Assembly: GCA_018336015.1 (NCBI GenBank)
Contig: JAGXQZ010000002.1
Location: 1 to 64,000 of the forward strand
Length of the DNA: 64,000 bases
Source: Algoriphagus sp.
Lineage (GTDB): Bacteria > Bacteroidota > Bacteroidia > Cytophagales > Cyclobacteriaceae
Direction of reading: 5' to 3'
In this document: positions 44,617 to 55,112 of the stretch, one piece after another
How the letters are laid out: the number at the start of each line of letters is the position of its first letter
Position numbering within the stretch: position 1 is the stretch's first letter
The notes under the pieces: model-generated
Seen by the model: the letters and a program-made list of their open reading frames with translations, nothing else
Told to the model about the DNA's origin: nothing
The model's database searches: none
Made by a program: the position numbers and the translations under genes

Positions 44617-46080
44617 TCAATCCTTTTTCCAAATTAAAGCCAACCCAAACCCTACTAAAAACACCACCGCCGTACCCATCACAATCGTCATGTTGGTATG
44701 TAGCGGATTGGCGAGGGAAGGATCCATGCCGTTTTTGGCCAAGATGACAGATAGACTCATCCAAGCGATGACTAAAACACCCAAGATGACTCCAAGTACT
44801 GCTTGAGGTTTTTGGGCTTTGGACAGCAAACCCAAGAGGAAAAGTCCCAATATCCCACCGCTGAAGATCGAAGAGAGTGCCCACCAAGCATCCAAGGCAC
44901 TGGTCACCCCATTGAAGGCCAAGCCTACCAGAATACTGGCCAAGCCCATCCCTAGGGAAGAAAGCCGAAGTACGCGAAGGGAAAGTTTTTCGGAAGAATT
45001 GGGATGGATATACTTTTTGAAATGATCGGAAAGAATCACTGTTGCCGAACTGTTGATACTGGTGGAGACCGTACTCATGCCTGCTGCAAAGATGGAAGCG
45101 ATCAGTAGGCCTGTCACTCCTGCCGGCAATTGGTTGACAATGAAATGAGGAAAGACTTTGTCAGGTGCGATGCCATCGGGTAGCAGGGTAGGCTGAGCTT
45201 GGTAATAGGCAAAAAGGGCCGTGCCGATAAAGAAAAAAACAAAGGAAACGGGTAAATAAAGCAAGCTTCCCAGCCAGGTGGATTTTTTGGCTTCTGCCTC
45301 GGTGCGTGCAGTCAGGTAGCGCTGAACGTAGCTTTGGTCAATGCCGAAATTCTGCATGTTGATAAACAGACCGTAAATCAACACCATCCAAAAAGTGGAC
45401 GTGGTAAAGTCCAGATGGAAGCTCCCAAGGCTGAATTTATCCGATTCCTGAGCGATACGGAATACCTCGACTGGGCCTCCCGGAATACTGAAAAAGATCA
45501 CTCCTAAGCAAGCCAATGCTCCACCGATCAGGATGATTCCCTGCACCGCGTCGGTCCAGACTACCGCTTCGATGCCTCCAAACATGGAATAGACCACCAC
45601 GCTAATTCCCGTGATGACAATGATCAAGGGAATACTCCAGCCCAACAAGGCATTCATCGGCAGGGCCAAGAGGTACATGATGGCTCCCATTCGCGCTAGT
45701 TGGGTAAGCAGGTAGCATAGTGAGGCATAGATCCTGGCCCAAGCACCAAATCGTTGCTCGAGGTAGAAATAAGCCGATTCGCTTTGGAGTTTGCGATAAA
45801 GTGGGACAAAAAACCGAACAGCCACCCAAGCCGCAAGGGGAATCGAAAGGCTGAACACAAATCCATTCCAATTGCCTCCATAGGCATTTCCGGGTAGCGC
45901 CAAAAAGCTGATGCTGCTCACAAAGGTGGCAAAGATAGACATGCCAATCGCCCATGCCGGCAGTCTCCCTCCTCCTGTGGTGAAATCGGAAGCACTACGC
46001 TTTTTGAAGGAGAAAGAAATCCCAAATCCCACAATCGCGAGCATATACACCAAGAAGATGGCTAAATCGAAAATTGGCAT
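44617..46080 (-). CDS. Sodium:solute symporter (SSS family)
   Basis: A 487-residue sodium-coupled transporter with about 13 predicted membrane segments. The conserved family motif is in GRLPAWAIGMSIFATFVSSISFLALPGNAYGGNWNGF, and FGGIEAVVWTDAVQGIILIGG and SIFAAGMSTVSTSINSSATVILSD are further SSS signatures. It is the last gene of a minus-strand cluster (lyase, BNR protein, CE15), which suggests it carries a monosaccharide acid such as sialic acid or another 2-keto-3-deoxy sugar; substrate is inferred. The convergent HNH gene stops 17 bp away. Confidence 0.9.
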   Translation of the reverse strand: MPIFDLAIFLVYMLAIVGFGISFSFKKRSASDFTTGGGRLPAWAIGMSIFATFVSSISFLALPGNAYGGNWNGFVFSLSIPLAAWVAVRFFVPLYRKLQSESAYFYLEQRFGAWARIYASLCYLLTQLARMGAIMYLLALPMNALLGWSIPLIIVITGISVVVYSMFGGIEAVVWTDAVQGIILIGGALACLGVIFFSIPGGPVEVFRIAQESDKFSLGSFHLDFTTSTFWMVLIYGLFINMQNFGIDQSYVQRYLTARTEAEAKKSTWLGSLLYLPVSFVFFFIGTALFAYYQAQPTLLPDGIAPDKVFPHFIVNQLPAGVTGLLIASIFAAGMSTVSTSINSSATVILSDHFKKYIHPNSSEKLSLRVLRLSSLGMGLASILVGLAFNGVTSALDAWWALSSIFSGGILGLFLLGLLSKAQKPQAVLGVILGVLVIAWMSLSVILAKNGMDPSLANPLHTNMTIVMGTAVVFLVGFGLALIWKKD

Positions 46081-46114
46081 GTTCGGTTGGGTAATTGTAG
46101 TTTTTTGGAGAAAA

Positions 46115-47047
46115 TCAGTGGGCGACGGTTTCCATTACTTTTTCTTTTACAAGGAGGTACTTTTCATGAAGGGTTTTCTTTTCCTCTTCGCTGTAGGCAA
46201 AAAGTGGTGGGGCTAAGATTCCCCTGCACAATCCTTCGAAAGACATCGCGGCTTTGAGCCCCTTGAGGTAGCAGGATTTATAAGCCTGATTTTGATAGAT
46301 GTTTTTGCTCAGGAAAAGAATGGTCTCTTGCAGTCCTTTGAGCCTGCTTTTTTCCCCTGAACGAAAGGCATCATATGCCTGTACATAAAGTTCCGGAAAA
46401 AGATTTGCACCTCCTGTTACGCCACCATGACCGCCCATTTCGAGGGTTTGGGAAAGTATTTCCTCTGGTCCGATGAATAGTTTAAACTCAGGATGAGCTT
46501 TGAATGCCTGGCAAAGTGATTGGAAATTGTCCAGGTCTCCACTGCTGTCCTTGATGCCAATGATGTTGGGGTGAGCGGAAAGTGATTTTACTGTAGCAGT
46601 ATCGATAAAGATCTTGGTATGCGAGGGCATGTTGTACAAGAAAAGAGGCAAGGATACTTCATCTGCCAATTTCCCGTAGTAAGCAGCAAGCTCCTCCTGT
46701 CCAATATTCATGTAAAAGGGCGGAGCAGCCACCAAAGCTGCTGCACCAGATTCCGCCGCTATGGCTGCCAAGTCCAAACTTTCCACAAAAGAACAGTCGG
46801 TGATCCCCACCAAAACCGGTACTCGGCCATTGACTTGTCTGCAAACTAGTCGAATGAGGTCGCTTTTGACATCCGAACTCAAACTCGCGGACTCGCCTGT
46901 GGTGCCCAAAATGAAAATACCGTGGACACCACCCTCCAGCAGGTGATTGACCATGAGGAGGGTATGCTCGACATCCAGGGAATAATCCGGATTGAGCGGG
47001 GTAATCATCGGCGGGATGATTCCGTGAAAAGTTTGGCTAGGTTTCAT
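46115..47047 (-). CDS. Dihydrodipicolinate synthase/N-acetylneuraminate lyase family protein
   Basis: A 310-residue class I aldolase of the DapA/NanA family. The Schiff-base lysine is K166 (IIGIKDSSGDL), the tyrosine of the catalytic set lies in LPLFLYNMPSHT, and the N-terminus has GIFILGTTGESASLS. This family covers DapA, sialic-acid lyase and other keto-deoxy acid aldolases. Its neighbours (symporter, BNR protein) argue for a sugar-acid lyase rather than lysine biosynthesis. It lies 34 bp before the symporter gene and 19 bp after the BNR gene. Confidence 0.9.
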   Translation of the reverse strand: MKPSQTFHGIIPPMITPLNPDYSLDVEHTLLMVNHLLEGGVHGIFILGTTGESASLSSDVKSDLIRLVCRQVNGRVPVLVGITDCSFVESLDLAAIAAESGAAALVAAPPFYMNIGQEELAAYYGKLADEVSLPLFLYNMPSHTKIFIDTATVKSLSAHPNIIGIKDSSGDLDNFQSLCQAFKAHPEFKLFIGPEEILSQTLEMGGHGGVTGGANLFPELYVQAYDAFRSGEKSRLKGLQETILFLSKNIYQNQAYKSCYLKGLKAAMSFEGLCRGILAPPLFAYSEEEKKTLHEKYLLVKEKVMETVAH

Positions 47048-47066
47048 AGGCTGGCTTGGGCTGAGA

Positions 47067-48071
47067 TTAAAGGCTGAGGTGGAAGTACTTCACCTTGGTT
47101 CGGTGATGGGTGTAGGACAGGTGGACTGTCCCGTCTTGGGCTTCGATGATGGCAGGATAGCTGTACTCTCCTTCGGCAGTGTCTTCCAATACCAAAAGCT
47201 CCTCCCAAGTGATCCCATCTGCGGAACCCATCAGGCTGAGTTTGTTTCTTCCTTTTCTAATTGGGTTGCAAAGGAGCAGGTGGTATCCGTTTTTTAAGGT
47301 GACTGCATCGATGCCTGAGTTATTGTGCACGAGACCTGTTCCGGTCAAGGTGCTCCAGGATTTACCATTATCGGAAGACCAAGAAGTAGCAATCTCTCCT
47401 TGCTGGGTACGGAAGAGTAATTGAATTTTTCCTCCGGGATGGAAAAGAACCGTTGGTTGAATAGCACCGAAAGGGCCTTCGATCGCTACTTTTTCCCAGG
47501 TTTTGAGATCCGGATCGGTGATTTCCACATGGGAATTCCACACATTGTTGACCTCGAAGCTGCTCGGATGAAGGAGTCTGCCGTCGGGAAGAACTTCTGC
47601 TTTATTTTTTACCGGGCCAAGGAAGCCGGGTGGAATCTGAACTTCTTTGGACCATGTTTTTCCGTTGTCTTCCGAGACTTTATAGAGTCCCCACCATTCT
47701 CTAGGGTTGGGGCCCTCTTTGTAGAAAAGGATAAGCTTGCCGTCAGCTTTGCGGTGAAGGACTGGATTCCAAGTGGGGTTGCGGAAGACTTCATTTTCGA
47801 CACCGTCAGCGACCAGTTTGGGAGTAGACCAAGTGCCTTTTTGGAGTAGCGAAGTATAAATGCTTACATCGGGGTGGCGTTCGTAAGTTCCTCCAAACCA
47901 AGCGGCAAGGATTCCTTCGGGCGTTTCCACCAAGGTCGAGGCATGGCAAGTGGGAAAAGGAGCAGACTCGTAGATGAATCCGGATTTGAGGACTTTTACT
48001 TCTGGTCTATCAGAAGAAAATTCCCCACTCCCAAAGGAAGTGAGGAAGAACAAAATGAGTAAATAATGCAT
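47067..48071 (-). CDS. BNR-repeat (sialidase-like) exported protein
   Basis: A 334-residue beta-propeller protein with a signal peptide at its start (LLILFFLTSFGSG). The family signature PTCHASTLVETPEGILAAWFGGTYE is followed by two Asp-box-like repeats (SEDNGKTWSKE and SSDNGKSWSTL). Annotation pipelines usually call this group exo-alpha-sialidase, but the FRIP motif of classical bacterial sialidases is absent; it is better called BNR/sialidase-like. It may release a sialic acid, Kdo or other glycosidic acid. It lies 19 bp before the lyase gene. Confidence 0.82.
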   Translation of the reverse strand: MHYLLILFFLTSFGSGEFSSDRPEVKVLKSGFIYESAPFPTCHASTLVETPEGILAAWFGGTYERHPDVSIYTSLLQKGTWSTPKLVADGVENEVFRNPTWNPVLHRKADGKLILFYKEGPNPREWWGLYKVSEDNGKTWSKEVQIPPGFLGPVKNKAEVLPDGRLLHPSSFEVNNVWNSHVEITDPDLKTWEKVAIEGPFGAIQPTVLFHPGGKIQLLFRTQQGEIATSWSSDNGKSWSTLTGTGLVHNNSGIDAVTLKNGYHLLLCNPIRKGRNKLSLMGSADGITWEELLVLEDTAEGEYSYPAIIEAQDGTVHLSYTHHRTKVKYFHLSL

Positions 48072-48175
48072 GGGTTGAGCGGTTCGCTGATTGAATAACT
48101 CGTATCAAAGTATTAAAAAAGCCGGAGTTTTGAAACAAACTGTCCGGCAGTGACCTGTATGCCTGTGGTCGGTGT

Positions 48176-49357
48176 TCAAAGATTGCTGCTCACAAACTCC
48201 AAAAAGATCCTCCAATCCTCCCAAGTTAGGTCATGTTTACCCTCCCGGATATGGTAGCCAACCGACTCCCGATGAACAGGTCCGTCCAATTTTTCGAAAT
48301 CTTTTTCGAATACAGCTTTTTTTCCATAAATCTCAGCTGCTACTCGACTTCCCAGCTGAATTCCCAAATATTCTCCTTTCGGATCGGCCCATTGGTCGCC
48401 TCGGGCTGAGGAATAATAAACTGCTCTTGGAGCAATCAATCCTGGTAAGAGATGTTGGTCGAGCGGAAGGTTTTCTTCCTTGCTATTGTACTTGCGGAAA
48501 TTGTCTGCAAACCAGTGAGGAAATCGGTTATTGATCGCTTCCACGGTCTCCCCAAATTTCCGTTTGGAGAGTGCTGCCCCACCGCATCCGGATTCATTGG
48601 CATAGGTGATGGCCCATCTAGGATCATTGGTCGAGGTCCAAAGGGCAGTTTTGCCGGTACGGGAATGTCCCACAAGAATGGATTTTTTGGCATCGATCCT
48701 TGGATGCTGTTCAAAATAATCCATGGCTCGCATCGCCGCCCAACCCCAAGCGCCAAATGCTTTCAGGCCATCCGCCTTTCCAATTTGTTCGGGATAGAGC
48801 GTGGAAATGATCCCGTTTTGGAAGGTCTTGGCATCGTCGGGAGCGACGGTTTCCGCATGGAAAGATGCCGTGGCAAAGCCTCTTTGGATCAGTTCCCGCA
48901 CCGGCCAAAAGGCCTCGTCCACCAGTTTCCCATCGGGATAAGTTGGGAGGTAATTGATTAGCAGAATGACAGGAAAAGGACCTTTTTGGGATTTGGGAAG
49001 GAAAAAATTGATCCGCAGGGTGTGGCTTTTTCCGTTTCTGCTTACGGTAATATTTACTTCCTCCAGGTCGGCTGCTTCTGGGAAGGGATTTTCATTTTCC
49101 TTGACCACTTCAAAAGAGATCGCATCCAAGTCTTTGGGCAACTGACCATATACCTCTGACTCAAACAGCCGGAAGATTTCCGGTCTTCTCACCTTTTCCC
49201 AATCTTCCACCGAGCGAATTTGGGTTCCCTTTTCACTTACAAAAGGATCAGGCAAGTGGAGTGCAGGAACCTTGTTTTCGTCGTAGTTGGGTTGCGTTTG
49301 AGACATGGCGATCAGGGGAATGAAGAGTGCTACGAATAAGTTCAAGATAGTTTTCAT
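48176..49357 (-). CDS. CE15 glucuronoyl esterase-like alpha/beta hydrolase
   Basis: A 393-residue secreted hydrolase with a signal peptide (ILNLFVALFIPLIAMSQTQ). The nucleophile motif GHSRTGKTALW (S232), the glutamate-bearing segment ANESGCGGAALS and the catalytic His near the end (EGKHDLTWEDW) fit the bacterial CE15 family, which cleaves esters between glucuronic acid and another group (lignin or methyl) on plant glucuronoxylan. In the window it is the gene before the BNR protein, 104 bp away. The substrate may be another 4-O-methyl or uronic ester. Confidence 0.85.
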   Translation of the reverse strand: MKTILNLFVALFIPLIAMSQTQPNYDENKVPALHLPDPFVSEKGTQIRSVEDWEKVRRPEIFRLFESEVYGQLPKDLDAISFEVVKENENPFPEAADLEEVNITVSRNGKSHTLRINFFLPKSQKGPFPVILLINYLPTYPDGKLVDEAFWPVRELIQRGFATASFHAETVAPDDAKTFQNGIISTLYPEQIGKADGLKAFGAWGWAAMRAMDYFEQHPRIDAKKSILVGHSRTGKTALWTSTNDPRWAITYANESGCGGAALSKRKFGETVEAINNRFPHWFADNFRKYNSKEENLPLDQHLLPGLIAPRAVYYSSARGDQWADPKGEYLGIQLGSRVAAEIYGKKAVFEKDFEKLDGPVHRESVGYHIREGKHDLTWEDWRIFLEFVSSNL

Positions 49358-49763
49358 GAGAGGACATTGGAGATGTGGAATCGCCTATAGGTAGTTCTAA
49401 ACTTTCAAATGAAATCGAGTATGAGACAAATCCATAAATTGAGTTGATTTTAATCCATGCGAGATTTCATTTGACTATTGAAAATCAATGATGGACAAAT
49501 GAAATCGAAGGTGAATTCGATTTGAACCATTGAGAAATTAAGGGGATTTAGAGGAGTTGCTTTTTCGAAAGATGACATTTTCTCAAAAATGTGGCTAACT
49601 ACAATTCTTAATTCTCTTAATGATCTAAATGGTTTTGAATGAGGAAATTGAAAACCAAATGGTTGGAACTTGTTTACTTGTCGCCAGTAGGAAGATAGGA
49701 TTTTACCTGGAGAGAAAAGGATTCAGGAGGCATTAAAATTGCCTCCTGAAGAAGTTATTTCGC
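49358..49763. promoter_or_regulatory. Control region upstream of the CE15 gene, repeated 11-mer
   Basis: A 406-bp AT-rich gap with no gene I can support. The 11-mer CAAATGAAATC occurs three times: at 49406-49416 and 49496-49506 on the plus strand and at 49463-49473 inverted. The third copy runs into an 8-bp palindrome (AAATCGAA 49502-49509 with TTCGATTT 49516-49523). All lie 50-170 bp upstream of the CE15 start and could be operator sites, but no regulator gene is adjacent. Confidence 0.4.
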
Positions 49764-51191
49764 TTATTTTTTGGATACAAAGGGCTCAAAAGGATAAGTC
49801 CTCGGAAGCACATCGATGCCTGAGGTTACCTTCAACGGATGATCTCCGCCATAGGTCAATTCCACAAAGTAGCCCCGATAACCTGTTTCAGGAGTCGTCA
49901 TATCCACTATTAACTCACCTGAGTCAGGTACAGGAATTTCCTCTGAAGCCCAATTGGGACCGAATACATCAATTCGGAAATCCCTAGCCAAAGGATTGTA
50001 GGCAGACCAGAGTTTGATCGCTGCAGGCTTATTGGCAGGGTCAAAGGTGACTTTGATTTGATCGCCTTCCACTTTCCAGCCATAGCTCGGTCTTTTCGCT
50101 TGATCGAGAATGGATTTGTAGAATGAAATCAGATTGGGAAGGGCATCGGAGTCTCCCACATCGTGTCCCGAGTTGGGAACATACATCACGTGTTTTTCTC
50201 CCGGTAAACTATCCCAGTAAAATTTCCAGCTGTCCGGTTGGAAAAACTCGTCACCCGCTGCATTGATAATCAGCTTGGGCATGTCATAGTCCTTGCGGAA
50301 AGAATAAGGCTCCGTGATCTCCATCATTCGGTCAAATTCGGGTGTGCCTACCCAGTCCATGACACCCTCGCGGACATAGTCACCCACGGCAGGTGCCCAG
50401 AAACCGTAATTTCTCCAATGGTGCTGAAAGGATGGAACCAGATTGAGCAGGTCAATGACGACAGGCACGACTGCGATTACCCGGTCATCCACGGCTGCAG
50501 TCGTCCAAGTAGTCCAGCCTCTTTTGGAGGCACCGCCCACCACGTAGGTTTTCAAATCCTTGCTGTATTGCTTTTTGACCACATCGGTCACGGCATCCAT
50601 GGCGAGTTTGGCCGCTTTGGTCATGGGGAGCCTTGCTAGCCAGATCGCATCTTCATCTTTGGCGCCACCTTCCAGGAATTTTCTCCAGCCGTAAGAAATG
50701 ATCTCATCCTCGTAGCGCTCACCAAAGGTGTCATTGGCAAAAGTGATGGGCTGAAAAGGCACATTGTGGATTTGAGCCACGATGGAATTGGTACGAGTGG
50801 CAGCCGCAAGGATCAAGTCATTGGGGCTTTCAGGTAGCTTGGAATTGGTATTGCCTCCGCTGATCCAGAGCATTCCTGTTTCAAACGGGGTATTCTTTGG
50901 TACGACCATTGAGATCCAGTGCCACCATTCGGTTTTGTCCACGATATCGGGGCTTAGCCAGTGCTGGGAATACATTTTCAACACATGGTAATCATACTGC
51001 TCTCCGGGGACGGAGTGGACGATTTCGTAGCGAAAAGTGCTGTCCGGAGCGTGAACGTAGTCTTTTAAAATGGTGGCAGACCTTGTTTCTACCGTCGCTT
51101 GGTCAGTGGATGTTTTACAGGAAAAAGTAAAAAGAAGACCTAAGGCTACTAGAATGCCCAGATGGGAATTCCAAAATGCTTGTTTTTTCAT
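49764..51191 (-). CDS. PhoPQ-activated pathogenicity-related (PqaA-type) lipoprotein hydrolase
   Basis: A 475-residue alpha/beta-hydrolase-like lipoprotein; the lipobox is at C25 (LLFTFSC). The nucleophile elbow is GGASKRGWTTW (S222), and the family-specific region EWWHWISMVVPKNTPFETGMLWISGG and the later MPKLIINAAGDEFFQPDSW are typical. The family is named for a Salmonella gene; its reaction is unproven. Next to a CE15 gene an esterase role is plausible. It follows the propeller lipoprotein by 56 bp on the same strand. Confidence 0.85.
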   Translation of the reverse strand: MKKQAFWNSHLGILVALGLLFTFSCKTSTDQATVETRSATILKDYVHAPDSTFRYEIVHSVPGEQYDYHVLKMYSQHWLSPDIVDKTEWWHWISMVVPKNTPFETGMLWISGGNTNSKLPESPNDLILAAATRTNSIVAQIHNVPFQPITFANDTFGERYEDEIISYGWRKFLEGGAKDEDAIWLARLPMTKAAKLAMDAVTDVVKKQYSKDLKTYVVGGASKRGWTTWTTAAVDDRVIAVVPVVIDLLNLVPSFQHHWRNYGFWAPAVGDYVREGVMDWVGTPEFDRMMEITEPYSFRKDYDMPKLIINAAGDEFFQPDSWKFYWDSLPGEKHVMYVPNSGHDVGDSDALPNLISFYKSILDQAKRPSYGWKVEGDQIKVTFDPANKPAAIKLWSAYNPLARDFRIDVFGPNWASEEIPVPDSGELIVDMTTPETGYRGYFVELTYGGDHPLKVTSGIDVLPRTYPFEPFVSKK

Positions 51192-51247
51192 AAAGGCGAT
51201 TAGTTTGGGTTGATAGATAGGGACGAAAGGTGGATTCAGGCAAAGAT

Positions 51248-52579
51248 TTATTTTTCAAACTCGACGATGTATTCCGACATGTATTTACCCAGGTCAGAAT
51301 ATTTGAAAAACAATCTGGCTTTTTTGCCCAATTTGAGGCTGGTGTTTTTGGCAGCAATATCTTCTGGAGTGTTTAGCGGCTGAAGGGAGGGATACCAAAT
51401 GACGTGACCGGGTTTTTGAACCAGAAGTTTGGGTGCGGTCCAAGCTTGGGAATTGGTACCTTCGCCCAAGTCACGATGGGGATTGAATGAAATGTAAATT
51501 TTGTCCCCAACCCAAGATTGACCTTCGACATGACCCATGAGCATCACCCAGCATTCGAGGTAAGTGTTCCAGCTGACGGATGGACCCCAGTGAAATCCTC
51601 CCTCAGGAGAGGAAGCAGGTCCTCCTCTATTTTCTTTGGAGATCTGAAGTGAGGAAATAGGTGCTCCGATGCCGTCCCAATCTGCATTGAACCCTTTGCC
51701 ATCCCATCGTTTGGCCTTACCTTGAGAATCTTCGAGGTCACTGATTTTGATCCGAGCTACGCTGATGCATTGGCCTGAGGCTTCGGTTTCCGGAGAGTAG
51801 GTTTCTGGATTGTATTCTCCGGGATAGCCGTATTCTCCATAAAACAGGTACAAGTAATCATCCACAGCCACGGCGCTTGGGTCACCGACTCCACCGGCAA
51901 AGGTCTTGGAGATGTTATGCGGCTTGAGGATCATCCGGGGCTGTTTGTCTTCGAGGAAAAGTCCTTTGTTTTCCCAGTTCCACCCTCCATCGGTAGATTT
52001 CATCACGCCGATTCGAGGCACCGCTGCCGGAGTAATCCGCTCAGTCAGACCCAATGGCCAGTTTTGATCGATATAGCCTTCCCCCGTTTGCGGATTGTAA
52101 GGGAGGGTTTCGGGATAATTTTCATTGTGGTAGATCGCATAGAGGGTTCGACCAGAGGCATCTCTTGAGTCTTGATATACGGTCTCAAACCAGACTGCAC
52201 CATGAAGGCCGGGTTGGCCCACCGGGGTATTTTTGGGCATCCTTGGTGCGATATACTTTTCTGCAGGAGTGCTAAAAACCTCATCAGCATTGGCTCCTGA
52301 AGCAAATTTCAAGTCGGTGGCATAGCCCCAAACGGGATCTTCTCCATATTTCCCTGGGAAAATCCGCAGGGTGTCACCCACCCAGGCTTCCGCCATGTTG
52401 CAGTCCACAAAGTTGTTGAAATGAAAGGTATCGGTAGGTACAAGTCTGAAATTTGGAGTTTTAAAATCAACTGTTGCCACTTCCTCTGTGGAGGAAGGCG
52501 ACTGGCAGGATGAAGCAGCCAAGCAAAGTGTTATTGATAGTGCCGAGAATCTTGAGAAATAGTTTTTTAGGGTCATCAT
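51248..52579 (-). CDS. Beta-propeller lipoprotein, possible glycosidase or sugar-binding protein
   Basis: A 443-residue lipoprotein (lipobox C25 in LCLAASSC). The mature part has repeated blade-like segments (IGVMKSTDGGWNWENKG, GDPSAVAVDDYLYLFYGEYG, GFHWGPSVSWNTYLECWVMLMGHV) resembling five-bladed propellers of DUF4185 and GH43/GH32-like proteins. I cannot assign a catalytic triad by eye. It begins 96 bp from the divergent GH97 gene, and is followed by the PqaA-type gene, so it belongs to the same utilisation cluster. Confidence 0.72.
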   Translation of the reverse strand: MMTLKNYFSRFSALSITLCLAASSCQSPSSTEEVATVDFKTPNFRLVPTDTFHFNNFVDCNMAEAWVGDTLRIFPGKYGEDPVWGYATDLKFASGANADEVFSTPAEKYIAPRMPKNTPVGQPGLHGAVWFETVYQDSRDASGRTLYAIYHNENYPETLPYNPQTGEGYIDQNWPLGLTERITPAAVPRIGVMKSTDGGWNWENKGLFLEDKQPRMILKPHNISKTFAGGVGDPSAVAVDDYLYLFYGEYGYPGEYNPETYSPETEASGQCISVARIKISDLEDSQGKAKRWDGKGFNADWDGIGAPISSLQISKENRGGPASSPEGGFHWGPSVSWNTYLECWVMLMGHVEGQSWVGDKIYISFNPHRDLGEGTNSQAWTAPKLLVQKPGHVIWYPSLQPLNTPEDIAAKNTSLKLGKKARLFFKYSDLGKYMSEYIVEFEK

Positions 52580-52594
52580 ACGTCCTAGATTTGA

Positions 52595-54808
<2,214 letters not shown>

Positions 54809-54841
54809 TTTTTTTGAGAAGTAATCATGAAGTAAAAAATG

Positions 54842-54874
54842 AAACCCAACCTAAATTTTAGGTTGGGTTTTTTT
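54842..54874 (+). terminator. Terminator after the GH97 gene
   Basis: A near-perfect hairpin (AAACCCAACCTAAA 54842-54855 with TTTAGGTTGGGTTT 54857-54870) followed by further T. Separates GH97 from the SusC gene. Confidence 0.88.
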
Positions 54875-55112
54875 CTAAATAAGGCTGTTTAAGGTTTAGA
54901 AAGAAAGTATCAAAATTCAAGCTCCAGATTAATTTTTTAATTTCTATTAGATAACATAGTTCAGATAATAAAAATTAAATTTTCTAGTAACAAATGGTTT
55001 ATTTTTTAAAAAAATCATCGAAGTAAGTTCATGATATCTTCACGCTTAAATTCTCTCCGTCGGATTTTCTCATTCTAAGTTTGTGGCTTAACATCCATTA
55101 AACCTCTCTTAT
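54875..55112 (+). promoter_or_regulatory. Upstream region of the SusC gene with a -7-like box
   Basis: AT-rich gap of about 240 bp with no gene. TAAGTTTG at 55076-55083 fits the Bacteroidota -7 consensus TAnnTTTG and lies 29 bp before the ATG. I see no convincing TTG at the expected -33 distance, so the promoter call is tentative. Confidence 0.35.

Noticed and set aside
47067-48071. Classical GH33 sialidase
   Set aside because: Asp-box-like repeats are present but the FRIP motif is not, so only the BNR/sialidase-like label is safe.
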